Shown here in pieces: positions 16,639 through 24,717 of a stretch of 33,955 nt of DNA. Position 1 is the first letter of the stretch. Each line of letters begins with the position of its first letter. The stretch is from CAVWDI01 sp046259385 (GTDB lineage Bacteria; Chloroflexota; Anaerolineae; Anaerolineales; UBA4823): the NCBI GenBank assembly GCA_046259385.1, contig JBJYWI010000004.1, positions 1-33,955 of the forward strand, in the 5' to 3' direction. The notes below the pieces were generated by a model. The model did not search any database. It was given only the letters and a program-made list of their open reading frames with translations, and was not told the origin of the DNA. Made by a program: the position numbers and the translations under genes.

Positions 16639-17613
16639 TTATTGTCCCTTCTCAATCAGGATATCAAGCTGTCCGTTATCGTTAAAATGCTGTCGAAATC
16701 TCTTAACAAAATCTTCGGGATTATAAAAATGACCCTGTGTCCCATGATTCTCCAGGCAGTAACTCGCAGCCAGCGCTCCCATTTGAGCGCAAATTTCCAA
16801 ACCCAAACCACGGCTGTATCCAGCCAGAAAACCGCCCCGGAATGCATCACCCACTCCGGTAGGGTCGCTGATTCTTTCAGGCTGTACCACAGGAATACTA
16901 ATTTCACCTGTTCGGGAATAAACTGTCGAGCCCATTTTCCCACGTGTTACGACGATAAACGATACAGGATCACACTCAAGTATCGCTTCCTTTTCCAGCT
17001 TGGTCATTTTCCGGATCAATTCATATTCATATTCATTCACGAAAAGAGCGTGCGCTGCGCTTATCCCGCTGCATAAATCGTCTCCGGACAGGCGGACAAT
17101 TTGCTGGCTTGGGTCGTATATGTATGGCACACCCAATTCCTGGCACTCTTCTGCATGCTGAATCATCGCTTCCGGCGCATTTGGCGAAATCACGACTAGA
17201 TCAGGTTTCTTTCCTCGCAGTTTCAGTAAAGAATTCTGGGCTGCAAACGCCATTGCCCCTGGGTAAAAACTTGCTATTTGAGCCTGCGACAGGTCTGTAT
17301 TTACAAAAAAAGATGCAGTATATTCGTTTGGAATTACCTGAATCCCTCTGGTATCAATCCCCCTGGATTCAAGCCAATCGTTGTATTCGTCGAAATCCTC
17401 GCCAACCGTAGCCCACAATACCGGTTTCTCACCGAATAAAGAAAGTGTATAAGCGATATTTGGCGCAATTCCCCCTCGTCTGCGCACCATGGAATCCACC
17501 AAGAAAGACAGGCTGATTTTATCCAGATGATCCGGTAAAATATGTTCCCTGAAATAACCTGGAAAAGTCATCAGATAGTCAAAAGCGACCGAGCCGGTCA
17601 GGACAATATCCAT
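16639..17613 (-). CDS. adoK: Adenosine kinase (PfkB family, mycobacterial type)
   Basis: A ribokinase-fold enzyme (324 residues) that phosphorylates adenosine to AMP. The assignment rests on strong resemblance, from memory, to Mycobacterium tuberculosis adenosine kinase across the N-terminal lid region: GSVAFDYLMTFPGYF, ISLSFLVDSMVRRRGG and AQIASFYPGAM. The substrate GG is at 47-48, and the catalytic DPTGVGDAFRGGF lies at 250-262 with base D256. Its place between mtnA and ahcY fits: it would consume the adenosine made by AhcY and pull that reversible reaction forward. It starts two bases after the mtnA stop and ends 56 bases before ahcY. A different nucleoside or sugar substrate is possible but less likely. 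Confidence 0.85.
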   Translation of the reverse strand: MDIVLTGSVAFDYLMTFPGYFREHILPDHLDKISLSFLVDSMVRRRGGIAPNIAYTLSLFGEKPVLWATVGEDFDEYNDWLESRGIDTRGIQVIPNEYTASFFVNTDLSQAQIASFYPGAMAFAAQNSLLKLRGKKPDLVVISPNAPEAMIQHAEECQELGVPYIYDPSQQIVRLSGDDLCSGISAAHALFVNEYEYELIRKMTKLEKEAILECDPVSFIVVTRGKMGSTVYSRTGEISIPVVQPERISDPTGVGDAFRGGFLAGYSRGLGLEICAQMGALAASYCLENHGTQGHFYNPEDFVKRFRQHFNDNGQLDILIEKGQ

Positions 17614-17615
17614 TA

Positions 17616-18665
17616 TTACAATAACCCTTCTACTGCCCTTGCCAAGTTCTCTAAATATGGGGGGCGAACTATCCCATTCTCTGTGACTATAGCGGTTATT
17701 AGTTGATTAGGTGTTACGTCAAACGCCGGATTTCTGGCTGTGATCCCTTCTGGCGACATCGGTCTGCCTTTCTTTTCTAAATTTAGCACCTCACCTGGAT
17801 CGCGCTCCTCAATTGGTATTTGGCCGCCATGTTTTAATGAAAGGTCGATTGTTGAGGTTGGCACAACTGAATATGCGGGTACTTGATTTTCGTGAGCAGC
17901 CAGAGCCAGCATGTACGTGCCAATTTTATTTGCGACATCCCCATTCGATGCTACCCTGTCAGCGCCAAAAACAACCTTTTGAACCTGCCCGGACTTAAGA
18001 AAATATCCCGCAGCATTATCCGTAATTACATCAAATGGAATCTGGTAACGCTGTAATTCCCAGGCAGTGAGCCTTGATCCTTGAAGGCGCGGGCGGGTTT
18101 CATCAACCAGGACATGTATTTTCTTTCCCTGCTCGTACGCCATTCTGATCACACCCAGGGCAGTACCCCAATCAACAGTAGCAAGCGCTCCAGTATTACA
18201 GTGATGGATTACAGTATCTCCATCATCTATCAAGCTTGCACCATATTTTGCCATTCTTTTGTTAATTTCCACATCTTCATCCGCGATTTTCTGAGCTTCC
18301 ATTAAAATCCGCTCTCGCAGATCAGCTTGATTTCCCTGATACTGTTCTACGATTCTTAAAATCCGCATTAATGCCCATGGCAGGTTTACAGCTGTTGGAC
18401 GTGCATCCCCTAACTTCTGAGCAGCAAGTCGCAGGTCTGTCCGCAGGCTATCTATGTCGGAAGTCTTTGACTGGTACGCTGCCAATGCCATTCCAAAAGC
18501 AGCTGCCGCACCAATCGCAGGGGCGCCGCGGATAACCATATCTTGAATGGCGTAAACGATTTCTTTATAATCTGTGTATTCAACGATTTCGAACTGCCCA
18601 GGTAAAATGCGCTGGTCGATCATCTCGATTGAATTATTTTTATAATTCCATTCAATTGTTCGCAT
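17616..18665 (-). CDS. mtnA: Methylthioribose-1-phosphate isomerase
   Basis: MtnA converts 5-methylthioribose-1-phosphate to methylthioribulose-1-phosphate in the salvage of methylthioadenosine, the by-product of polyamine synthesis. The 349 residues carry RGAPAIG (46-52), the catalytic Cys156 in HHCNTGALAT, DETRPRLQGSRLTAWEL and the catalytic Asp236 in FGADRVASNGDVANKIGT. It is the first gene of the mtnA-adoK-ahcY operon. AGGAA serves as ribosome site. A consensus promoter at 18787-18815 gives a leader of about 115 bases holding a terminator hairpin. The other methylthioribose pathway genes are not in this window. Confidence 0.95.
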   Translation of the reverse strand: MRTIEWNYKNNSIEMIDQRILPGQFEIVEYTDYKEIVYAIQDMVIRGAPAIGAAAAFGMALAAYQSKTSDIDSLRTDLRLAAQKLGDARPTAVNLPWALMRILRIVEQYQGNQADLRERILMEAQKIADEDVEINKRMAKYGASLIDDGDTVIHHCNTGALATVDWGTALGVIRMAYEQGKKIHVLVDETRPRLQGSRLTAWELQRYQIPFDVITDNAAGYFLKSGQVQKVVFGADRVASNGDVANKIGTYMLALAAHENQVPAYSVVPTSTIDLSLKHGGQIPIEERDPGEVLNLEKKGRPMSPEGITARNPAFDVTPNQLITAIVTENGIVRPPYLENLARAVEGLL

Positions 18666-18728
18666 AATTCAACATTCCTGTATACTAAATCCAAGGGACA
18701 GCTAAAAAAACAACAACCGGTAAACATG

Positions 18729-18756
18729 AAAAACGCCCTCGTTCGAGAGCGAATGA
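18729..18756 (-). promoter_or_regulatory. Attenuator-like hairpins in the mtnA leader
   Basis: Read on the minus strand, CGCTCTC-GAAC-GAGGGCG (18751-18734) forms a 7-bp stem including one G-U pair, followed by five T (18733-18729): an intrinsic terminator. The overlapping stem CTCATTCG-CTCT-CGAACGAG (18756-18737), eight pairs with one mismatch, excludes it. This is a terminator/antiterminator layout about 65 bases before the mtnA start. Confidence 0.55.
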
Positions 18757-18786
18757 GAAAATTACCTTATTTTAAAAGGTGAAAAA

Positions 18787-18815
18787 AGTTTAACATGGGT
18801 ATAGTTCTTTGTCAA
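18787..18815 (-). promoter_or_regulatory. Promoter of the mtnA-adoK-ahcY operon
   Basis: Minus strand: TTGACA (18810-18815), a 17-base spacer, and TAAACT (18787-18792). Transcription should begin near 18780. It is back-to-back with the promoter of the lytic transglycosylase; the two -35 boxes are 31 bases apart. Confidence 0.7.
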
Positions 18816-18846
18816 AGAAAGGTTTCCAGCCCATAAAACAGCGATA

Positions 18847-18875
18847 TTGACATGCGACCACGATAGCATTATAGT
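18847..18875 (+). promoter_or_regulatory. Promoter of the lytic transglycosylase gene, probably leaderless
   Basis: TTGACA (18847-18852), a 17-base spacer, and TATAGT (18870-18875). The ATG at 18883 follows the -10 by seven bases, exactly where transcription should begin. No Shine-Dalgarno is present. Confidence 0.75.
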
Positions 18876-18882
18876 CTCGTTC

Positions 18883-21309
18883 ATGGACAGAAAACCGCAC
18901 CTGGCATGGATTCTTCCAGCGTTATTGCTGGCAGGATGTGTAATGCCTGCAAAAGAAATCTCCCGGGTTGCCAAGCATACAAACACTCCATTTTCAGTCA
19001 TTCAGCCTTCCAGTGAAGTAACAATTACCTTAATACCGACAGAGGCACCTACCCCCACCCTGCAGCCATCGCTGAGTATTGAAAGCGGCGATTCAGCCCT
19101 ATCCGTTGGCGATTGGGAAAAAGCACTGACTGAATACCAATTAGCTTTCGAAAACAGCAGCGATTCTGAGTTTGAAGCTGTTGCGTTATTCGGCAAAGCC
19201 AAAGCATGGATGATGGCAAGGAATTACTTTCAGGTTGTTGAGGACCTCAATACTTTAATACAAAATTATCCTGATACAAAGCTCCTACCAGAAGCTTACT
19301 TTTACCTGGGTGAAGCTCACAATGCACAGCAACAATACTCACAGGCAGCGGATGCCTATTTAAATTATATGGCTCTCAATCCGGGAGTGGTCGACGCTTA
19401 CGTTTTAAATTTACGCGGAGATGCTCTTTTCGCTTCGGGAGATTATACCGGTGCAGTGACTGACTATCTATCTGCGATTGAATCTGGAAACCTTCTTGAT
19501 AATATTCTCCTCCAGATGAAAGCAGCGCGAGCGAATGCACTTGCAGGGCAGACAGAAAAAGCCCTTGCGATGTACGATGATATTAAGACCCAAACGAGCG
19601 ATGAAGATACCCTGGCTCTAATTGCATTCAGAAAAGGGCAGATATATTCTAGTCTTGGTCAGATCCAGGAAGCATGGGATGCCTACTTGGAGGCAGTGGT
19701 TAATTTTCCGACCTCCTTAAACTCCTACAATGCTTTGATCGAACTGGTAGAGCAGGGCGCTCCCGTGAGCGAACTGGACCGGGGAATTGTTGATTTTTAT
19801 GCAGGTCAATACGGCGTTGCAATTGCCGCTTTGGAAAGATACCTTCAAGATAATCCCGGCGACCGGGGAACAGGATTATATTATTATGGTCTGTCATCCA
19901 GCGCGCTTGGAAATCATGAGTCAGCTATTAATGCATGGGATGATTTAATTGAAAATCATCCAGACAATCCTAATTGGGCTAGCGCAGTCGAGCGTAAATC
20001 TTATACGCAGTGGTTCTATTTAGAATTGTACGAAGACGCAATTAAGACATTGCTAAATTTTGCCGAGAATAATCCAACCCATAAAAGATCCGCGGAATTC
20101 ATCTTTACATCAGCTTTAATCGCAGAAAGAGCTGCTGACCTGAAGAATGCTGCAGAACTTTTTAGTAGAGTGGTTAATTTATATCCGGAGTATGAAAATG
20201 CCCATCGTGCCCTGCTTCTCTCAGGAATTGCCAGATACAGGACAGGTGAGCATAAAGGCGCTGAAGCGGACTTCGAGAGGCTGCTTTCAATGACAACTGC
20301 GCTCGATGAACGGGCATCAGCCCTGCTCTGGATTGGAAAATCCCGCCAGGCGGAAGGTGACCTTGAAGGCGCAAGAAGTTCCTGGGAACATGCTTCCAGT
20401 GTTGACCCAACCGGATATTACAGTGAACGAGCCCGTGACCTGTTGAATAATCAACCGCCTTTTGAACCACCTGAAAATTTTGATTTCAGCTTTAATTCAG
20501 CCGAAGAACGTCAAAACGCTGAAGCTTGGTTGAAAACTACATTTGGTCTGGCTGAGGGGATTGATTTTAACGGTCCCGGTGCACTCGTGGAAAACCCATT
20601 TTTTTTGCGCGGAACGGAACTCTGGAAACTGGGGCGCCATGATGAAGCACGGGTGGAATTTGAATACCTTCGCGGATCGATAGCAGAAGATGCCGTTCTC
20701 ACATACCGGCTGATAAATTATCTTTACGATTTAGGGATTTATCGCACAGCAATCCTTGCCGCCAGAGGTCTGCTTGATCTGGCGCTCATGGATGACGCAG
20801 AAACCCTCTCCGCCCCGGTATATTTCAACCACATCCGTTTTGGGCCATATTATAAAGAGATTATTCTCACATCCGCCCAGGATTACGGGTTTCACCCCTT
20901 GTTTATCTTCAGTGTCGCCCGGCAGGAGAGTTTATTTGACAGCACAATCCGCTCTTCTACTGGAGCGACCGGACTGATGCAGATAATTCCTGCGACCGGA
21001 GCTGAAATATTCCAAAACCTCGGCTGGCCGCCGGATTATGAGAGCGAAGACTTGACCCGACCTATTGTTAATATTACCTTTGGGACCGACTATCTCGATA
21101 CTCAGCGAAAATTATTTGAAGGAGATCTATACTCCGTCCTTGCAGCCTACAACGGAGGGCCCGGCAACACAATCACCTGGCGCGAGATCAGTTCAAACGA
21201 CCCAGATGTCTTCCTTGAAACGATCCGTTTCGAAGAGACACGGAAATATATTCGAACTATATACGAGGTGTTTAATATTTTCCGCTGGCTGTACAATCGC
21301 CCGCAATAA
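18883..21309 (+). CDS. slt: TPR-rich lipoprotein lytic transglycosylase (Slt family)
   Basis: An envelope enzyme (808 residues) that cuts peptidoglycan glycan strands to 1,6-anhydro ends. The N-terminus is a lipoprotein signal with lipobox LLLAGC (Cys19). Residues about 65-600 hold many TPR-like helical repeats (for example EAYFYLGEAHNAQQQYSQAA and GLYYYGLSSSALGNHESAI), the superhelical scaffold of soluble Slt enzymes. The C-terminal SLT domain (about 670-808) carries the catalytic Glu682 in SVARQESLFDS, followed by GATGLMQIIPATG and AAYNGGPGN. The start is ATG 18883: an upstream in-frame ATG at 18847 lies inside the -35 box, whereas 18883 gives the perfect lipoprotein signal. It is divergent from mtnA and ends six bases from the convergent binding-protein gene. 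Confidence 0.92.
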   Translation: MDRKPHLAWILPALLLAGCVMPAKEISRVAKHTNTPFSVIQPSSEVTITLIPTEAPTPTLQPSLSIESGDSALSVGDWEKALTEYQLAFENSSDSEFEAVALFGKAKAWMMARNYFQVVEDLNTLIQNYPDTKLLPEAYFYLGEAHNAQQQYSQAADAYLNYMALNPGVVDAYVLNLRGDALFASGDYTGAVTDYLSAIESGNLLDNILLQMKAARANALAGQTEKALAMYDDIKTQTSDEDTLALIAFRKGQIYSSLGQIQEAWDAYLEAVVNFPTSLNSYNALIELVEQGAPVSELDRGIVDFYAGQYGVAIAALERYLQDNPGDRGTGLYYYGLSSSALGNHESAINAWDDLIENHPDNPNWASAVERKSYTQWFYLELYEDAIKTLLNFAENNPTHKRSAEFIFTSALIAERAADLKNAAELFSRVVNLYPEYENAHRALLLSGIARYRTGEHKGAEADFERLLSMTTALDERASALLWIGKSRQAEGDLEGARSSWEHASSVDPTGYYSERARDLLNNQPPFEPPENFDFSFNSAEERQNAEAWLKTTFGLAEGIDFNGPGALVENPFFLRGTELWKLGRHDEARVEFEYLRGSIAEDAVLTYRLINYLYDLGIYRTAILAARGLLDLALMDDAETLSAPVYFNHIRFGPYYKEIILTSAQDYGFHPLFIFSVARQESLFDSTIRSSTGATGLMQIIPATGAEIFQNLGWPPDYESEDLTRPIVNITFGTDYLDTQRKLFEGDLYSVLAAYNGGPGNTITWREISSNDPDVFLETIRFEETRKYIRTIYEVFNIFRWLYNRPQ

Positions 21310-21315
21310 CAGTCT

Positions 21316-23028
21316 TTACTGCCCCTCAATTCCAGGTGTATCTTCTGGAGTTTCCTGAACTTCCACTGCGGATTTCGCAGTGATGTACCATGACTGGATT
21401 GTATTAAAACGGTCGCTAGGTTCAATAATCGGACCCATACTCACCCCCTTTACCTGCTTGTCAACTCCATAAGAATAGACAGGGAAAAACAATGGCAAAG
21501 CGGGGATTTCGGAGGCAAACCGCACCTGAAAATTACGGTACCTTTTCAAGCGTTCTTCAAAATCCACAAGCACGCGAGCTTGTTCGAGGTATTCGCTCGC
21601 CTGGCGGTCTTCCCAGCCCGAGTAATTTTGTCCCCCTATTATTTGGGCTTCATGCCAAAATGGATAAGGATCCGGGTCTGCAGCCCCATCAAGATTTATT
21701 TCAACCAGCGCAGCCTGATAAGTTCGAGGTTCGAGATATTGGTTTATTAGATCCTCATTACTTACCATCTTTAGAGACACTATCACGCCAATTTTTTCCC
21801 AATCTTTCTTTATCGACTCGGCAATCTGCTGTGAAATGCTGTCATTTGGATAGACCAACTCAAATGACAGTTTCACATCATCTTTGGTTCGAACACTCTC
21901 TCCTTCTGCAGGAATGGTATAGCCCGCCTCCCTGAGAAGCGCGATAGCTGCATCCGGATCGTATTTAACGTGCTCGATCCCATCGTAATAAGCCCAGTTC
22001 TCCGGAAAAATTGGACCATCAGCAATGATCGCCTGACCTTGTAAAATGCGATCGACTATCCTACGCCGATTAATCCCCAAAAATAATGCACGCCGGACAA
22101 CAGGATCCTCAAAAAAGGGCAGCGAAGGTTGATCCTGATTTAAAAAGATCAGGTTCAAGCGGGGTTTTCTGCTGGTGTATAAATTTAAATCATTCTCCTT
22201 GAGTGCGGATGGAAGCAATTGGTTTGGAATTTCACTGATCCCAATGACATCTCCGTTCTGATATGCGTTGAAAGCGCTCGTACTATCAGGATAAAATTTT
22301 AAGATTACCTTTTCGATGAAAGGCTTGTCACCGTAATAATTCTCAAACACCGATAATTCCACTCCAGCTATCTCCCCATTTTCAATCTGGAGTGTGTCAA
22401 ACTTGTATGGTCCGCTTCCAACTGGATTAATATTAAACGGATCGGATATTAACTGTCTTGCATCCAAGTTTCCCAGCAGGTGGAATGGAAGCACGCCAAA
22501 AGAAAGATAATCCAGGAAAGGCGCGAATGGTTCCGGCAGGGTAAACTGGAGCGTTTTCTCGTCCAGAGGTCTTGCTTCAATCTGGTTCCAAAATTCACGT
22601 ACATCCTCAGGTATTGGGATATTCTCATCCCTTAGCATTCCAATCGTGAACAATACATCCTCACTGGTGACAGGAACGCCGTCGTGCCAAACCGCTTCAG
22701 GGTTAATCGAAAAGTTATATACGGTGCCATCCTGGGAAACCCCCCAGGAGTCAACCAGGTCTCCCTGCGGTATTCCCTGCGGATCAAAGACAATCAAACG
22801 GCTAAACAGTAACCGGTTTACTGCTTGGTCAGCAGGATTTCCTAGATCCAGTAACGGATTTAATCGCCCCAACGAACCAATAACCGCTTCCGTATAGACA
22901 CCTCCACTTGCTGGTTGGATAATTGCCTCTACGCCAGGTAAAACATTAGGAGTCTGACTTATAAGCAAAATCGCTATTGCTACCAACGCCAATACGACTA
23001 TGATTATTTGCAGGCGAAATCTTTTCAT
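21316..23028 (-). CDS. Oligopeptide/nickel-type ABC substrate-binding protein (family 5), membrane-anchored
   Basis: An extracytoplasmic solute-binding protein (570 residues) of the large family 5, which binds peptides, nickel or sugars for ABC import. The N-terminus (about 5-25, LQIIIVVLALVAIAILLI) is hydrophobic with no lipobox Cys and no clear signal-peptidase site, so it probably stays as an anchor. Family features include GGVYTEAVIGSLGRLNPLLD, the VDSWGVSQDGTVYNFSI strand, AVWHDGVPVTSEDVLFTI and GSGPYKF. The C-terminal tail is short and acidic. No permease or ATPase genes adjoin it, so transporter and ligand are unknown. ATG 23026-23028 is used; the in-frame TTG just before it is less likely. 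There is no Shine-Dalgarno; a TTGACA box lies about 36 bases upstream. Confidence 0.88.
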   Translation of the reverse strand: MKRFRLQIIIVVLALVAIAILLISQTPNVLPGVEAIIQPASGGVYTEAVIGSLGRLNPLLDLGNPADQAVNRLLFSRLIVFDPQGIPQGDLVDSWGVSQDGTVYNFSINPEAVWHDGVPVTSEDVLFTIGMLRDENIPIPEDVREFWNQIEARPLDEKTLQFTLPEPFAPFLDYLSFGVLPFHLLGNLDARQLISDPFNINPVGSGPYKFDTLQIENGEIAGVELSVFENYYGDKPFIEKVILKFYPDSTSAFNAYQNGDVIGISEIPNQLLPSALKENDLNLYTSRKPRLNLIFLNQDQPSLPFFEDPVVRRALFLGINRRRIVDRILQGQAIIADGPIFPENWAYYDGIEHVKYDPDAAIALLREAGYTIPAEGESVRTKDDVKLSFELVYPNDSISQQIAESIKKDWEKIGVIVSLKMVSNEDLINQYLEPRTYQAALVEINLDGAADPDPYPFWHEAQIIGGQNYSGWEDRQASEYLEQARVLVDFEERLKRYRNFQVRFASEIPALPLFFPVYSYGVDKQVKGVSMGPIIEPSDRFNTIQSWYITAKSAVEVQETPEDTPGIEGQ

Positions 23029-23038
23029 CAATTTAATA

Positions 23039-23069
23039 ATTTAAGGGTGCATGACCATTTGTCTGTCAA
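23039..23069 (-). promoter_or_regulatory. Weak promoter candidate for the family 5 binding-protein gene
   Basis: Minus strand: TTGACA (23064-23069) and TTAAAT (23039-23044), but with a long 19-base spacer. The pair also lies inside an inverted repeat (AAGGGTG / CACCCTT, 23043-23077), so the region may be structured rather than, or as well as, a promoter. Confidence 0.3.
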
Positions 23070-23179
23070 ACACCCTTTAAATATTTCATGTTTAACCGTG
23101 GATTTGTTATTGATTTTATTAAGGATCAAACTCAATAAAAATTTTAAGACAGGATTGCGAGTGTCAATATTAACCGATA

Positions 23180-23404
23180 CTACCCGGCGATAATCACTGT
23201 AGTAATGCACAATAAAAAGAACAAAACACTGAGTACAATTGTCACGTAAAAAAGGGTTTTTTCAATCCCTCTGCGGGCTGTAAACACACCACCCATATCT
23301 GCACCTGTCAGCCCTCCGAGGCCTGCACCTTTACTCTGTAAAATTACACTTAAAACCAATGCGATTGAAGTTATAATCAATGCGATATATAAATACGTAT
23401 CCAC
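23180..23404 (-). CDS. secG: Preprotein translocase subunit SecG
   Basis: SecG is the small third subunit of the SecYEG channel and eases protein export. The 74 residues form two membrane helices (about 5-24 and 50-72). The link between them holds the family motif QSKGAGLGGLTGADMGGVF and RRGIEKTLFYVTIVLS. Its length is typical. The start is GTG at 23402-23404, with AGGAGG eight bases upstream. A consensus promoter 137 bases upstream and a strong leader hairpin precede it. The binding-protein gene follows 151 bases later. Confidence 0.93.
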   Translation of the reverse strand: MDTYLYIALIITSIALVLSVILQSKGAGLGGLTGADMGGVFTARRGIEKTLFYVTIVLSVLFFLLCITTVIIAG

Positions 23405-23464
23405 AAAATCCTCCTGCGGAAGAAAACGTTCTGGTTTAAATCAGCCACATTATGCTTTCAGTGT

Positions 23465-23503
23465 TATTGCTGAGGTTGTGATTGATAGAACCAACCAGCA
23501 ATA
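23465..23503 (-). promoter_or_regulatory. Stem-loop in the secG 5' leader
   Basis: The leader RNA can form TATTGCTG/CAGCAATA (8 bp) continuing, after a two-base bulge, with GTTG/CAAC, around a 13-base loop. It lies about 60-100 bases before the GTG and has no T run, so it is not a terminator. It could control translation or mRNA stability. Confidence 0.45.
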
Positions 23504-23547
23504 GCCCTATGGATCATGGCTGTTATATCTCCGCTAAAAACACGGGG

Positions 23548-23576
23548 ATTATACCTGTCGTGATCAGAATCGTCAA
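23548..23576 (-). promoter_or_regulatory. secG promoter
   Basis: Minus strand: TTGACG (23571-23576), a 17-base spacer, and a perfect TATAAT (23548-23553). Transcription should begin near 23541, giving a leader of about 137 bases. Confidence 0.75.
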
Positions 23577-23650
23577 ATATTGAGCCGGATATTATCCACA
23601 AGAAAATATTAATTCCTGCCTTTAAAAATTATCGCGTTCTCTATATTGTC

Positions 23651-24715
23651 ATGCATGAAATTACACTGAACATACATATGCACACTATATATTCTGATGG
23701 TTTTGGCACTCATGATGAAATCGCAAAGGCAGCCATTTCCTCTGGAATAGATGCGGTTATTGTCACCGACCATAACGTACTGGTAAATGGCATCGAAGGA
23801 TATTATGGGAGCGACAACCGGCGTGTCTTGATGCTGGTTGGAGAGGAGATACACGATCAGACCAGGGATCCGCAAAAAGACCATTTGTTGGTTATTGGTA
23901 TAAAACGGGAAATGGCGACATTTGCCCCAGATACCCAGCATCTGGTTGATATGATTCGAAACGAAAATGGGATTTCATTCATCGCTCATCCTCATGATCC
24001 GGCTTCAGCGGCATTTAATGAGACTGATATCACCTGGGAGAACTGGGATATTAAAGGCTTCACCGGTATTGAAATCTGGAATGCAATGTCTGAATTCAAA
24101 TCGCGATTAAAAAGCAAAATACATGGGTTATATTACGCCTTTAACCCGGACAGAGTTGCGACCTGCCCTGACCCCAGGACTCTTAAGAAATGGGATGAAC
24201 TCCTTATAGAGGGTAAACGTGTGGTCGGAATAGGAGGAACAGACGCGCACGCGATACCAGCCAGTATTGGACCATTACAACGCATTTTATTTCCTTACGA
24301 GTATCATTTTAAAACTATTAACACCCACCTCTACCTTCCACATCCTCTTCTGGGTGATTATGAATCAGATCGGAAAATGATCCTTTCCGCATTATCTAAT
24401 GGAAGGTGTTTTATTGGATATGACCTTCCAAGACATACAAAGGGGTTCCGTTTTTTTGCTCATGGAATGGAAAGAACAGCATGGATGGGTGAGGAAATAT
24501 CTGCCAGAAGAGGAGTAACTTTTCAAGTTTGCCTTCCGCATGTAGCAGAATGCAATCTAATCAAGGACGGTGAAGTGTTTAAGAAATGGAATAACCGTGA
24601 AAACTATACCTACATAACCAATGATCCGGGTATATACCGGGTTGAAGCATTTATCAAATATCTCGGGAAAAGGAGAGGTTGGATTTACAGCAATCCAATA
24701 TATGTTAGAAATTAA
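23651..24715 (+). CDS. PHP-domain metal-dependent phosphoesterase
   Basis: A 354-residue PHP protein with a full metal-binding set: H9-x-H11 followed by YSDG, TDHN (D40, H41), GEE (65-66), AHPHD (H113, H115) and GGTDAH (D198, H200). It is probably an active hydrolase of a phosphoester such as a nucleoside phosphate or short nucleotide; the substrate is unknown. After the PHP core (about 1-220), residues 225-354 form a separate beta-rich tail (GRCFIGYDL, GVTFQVCLP, GIYRVEAFIKYLG), as in CehA/McbA-type PHP proteins; that link is a family-level guess. The start cannot be far downstream because the HxH motif begins at residue 9. It ends two bases before uvrB, which suggests coupling and a possible role in DNA damage handling. 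Confidence 0.85.
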   Translation: MHEITLNIHMHTIYSDGFGTHDEIAKAAISSGIDAVIVTDHNVLVNGIEGYYGSDNRRVLMLVGEEIHDQTRDPQKDHLLVIGIKREMATFAPDTQHLVDMIRNENGISFIAHPHDPASAAFNETDITWENWDIKGFTGIEIWNAMSEFKSRLKSKIHGLYYAFNPDRVATCPDPRTLKKWDELLIEGKRVVGIGGTDAHAIPASIGPLQRILFPYEYHFKTINTHLYLPHPLLGDYESDRKMILSALSNGRCFIGYDLPRHTKGFRFFAHGMERTAWMGEEISARRGVTFQVCLPHVAECNLIKDGEVFKKWNNRENYTYITNDPGIYRVEAFIKYLGKRRGWIYSNPIYVRN

Positions 24716-24717
24716 AC

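Noticed and set aside
18847..18882. Upstream ATG for the lytic transglycosylase
   Set aside because: It falls within the -35 box; the next ATG gives a perfect lipoprotein signal.
23405..23650. Possible tRNA or small structured RNA gene between secG and the PHP gene
   Set aside because: No cloverleaf, CCA end or conserved T-loop was seen. The stem-loop is better explained as the secG leader, since a promoter points at it.
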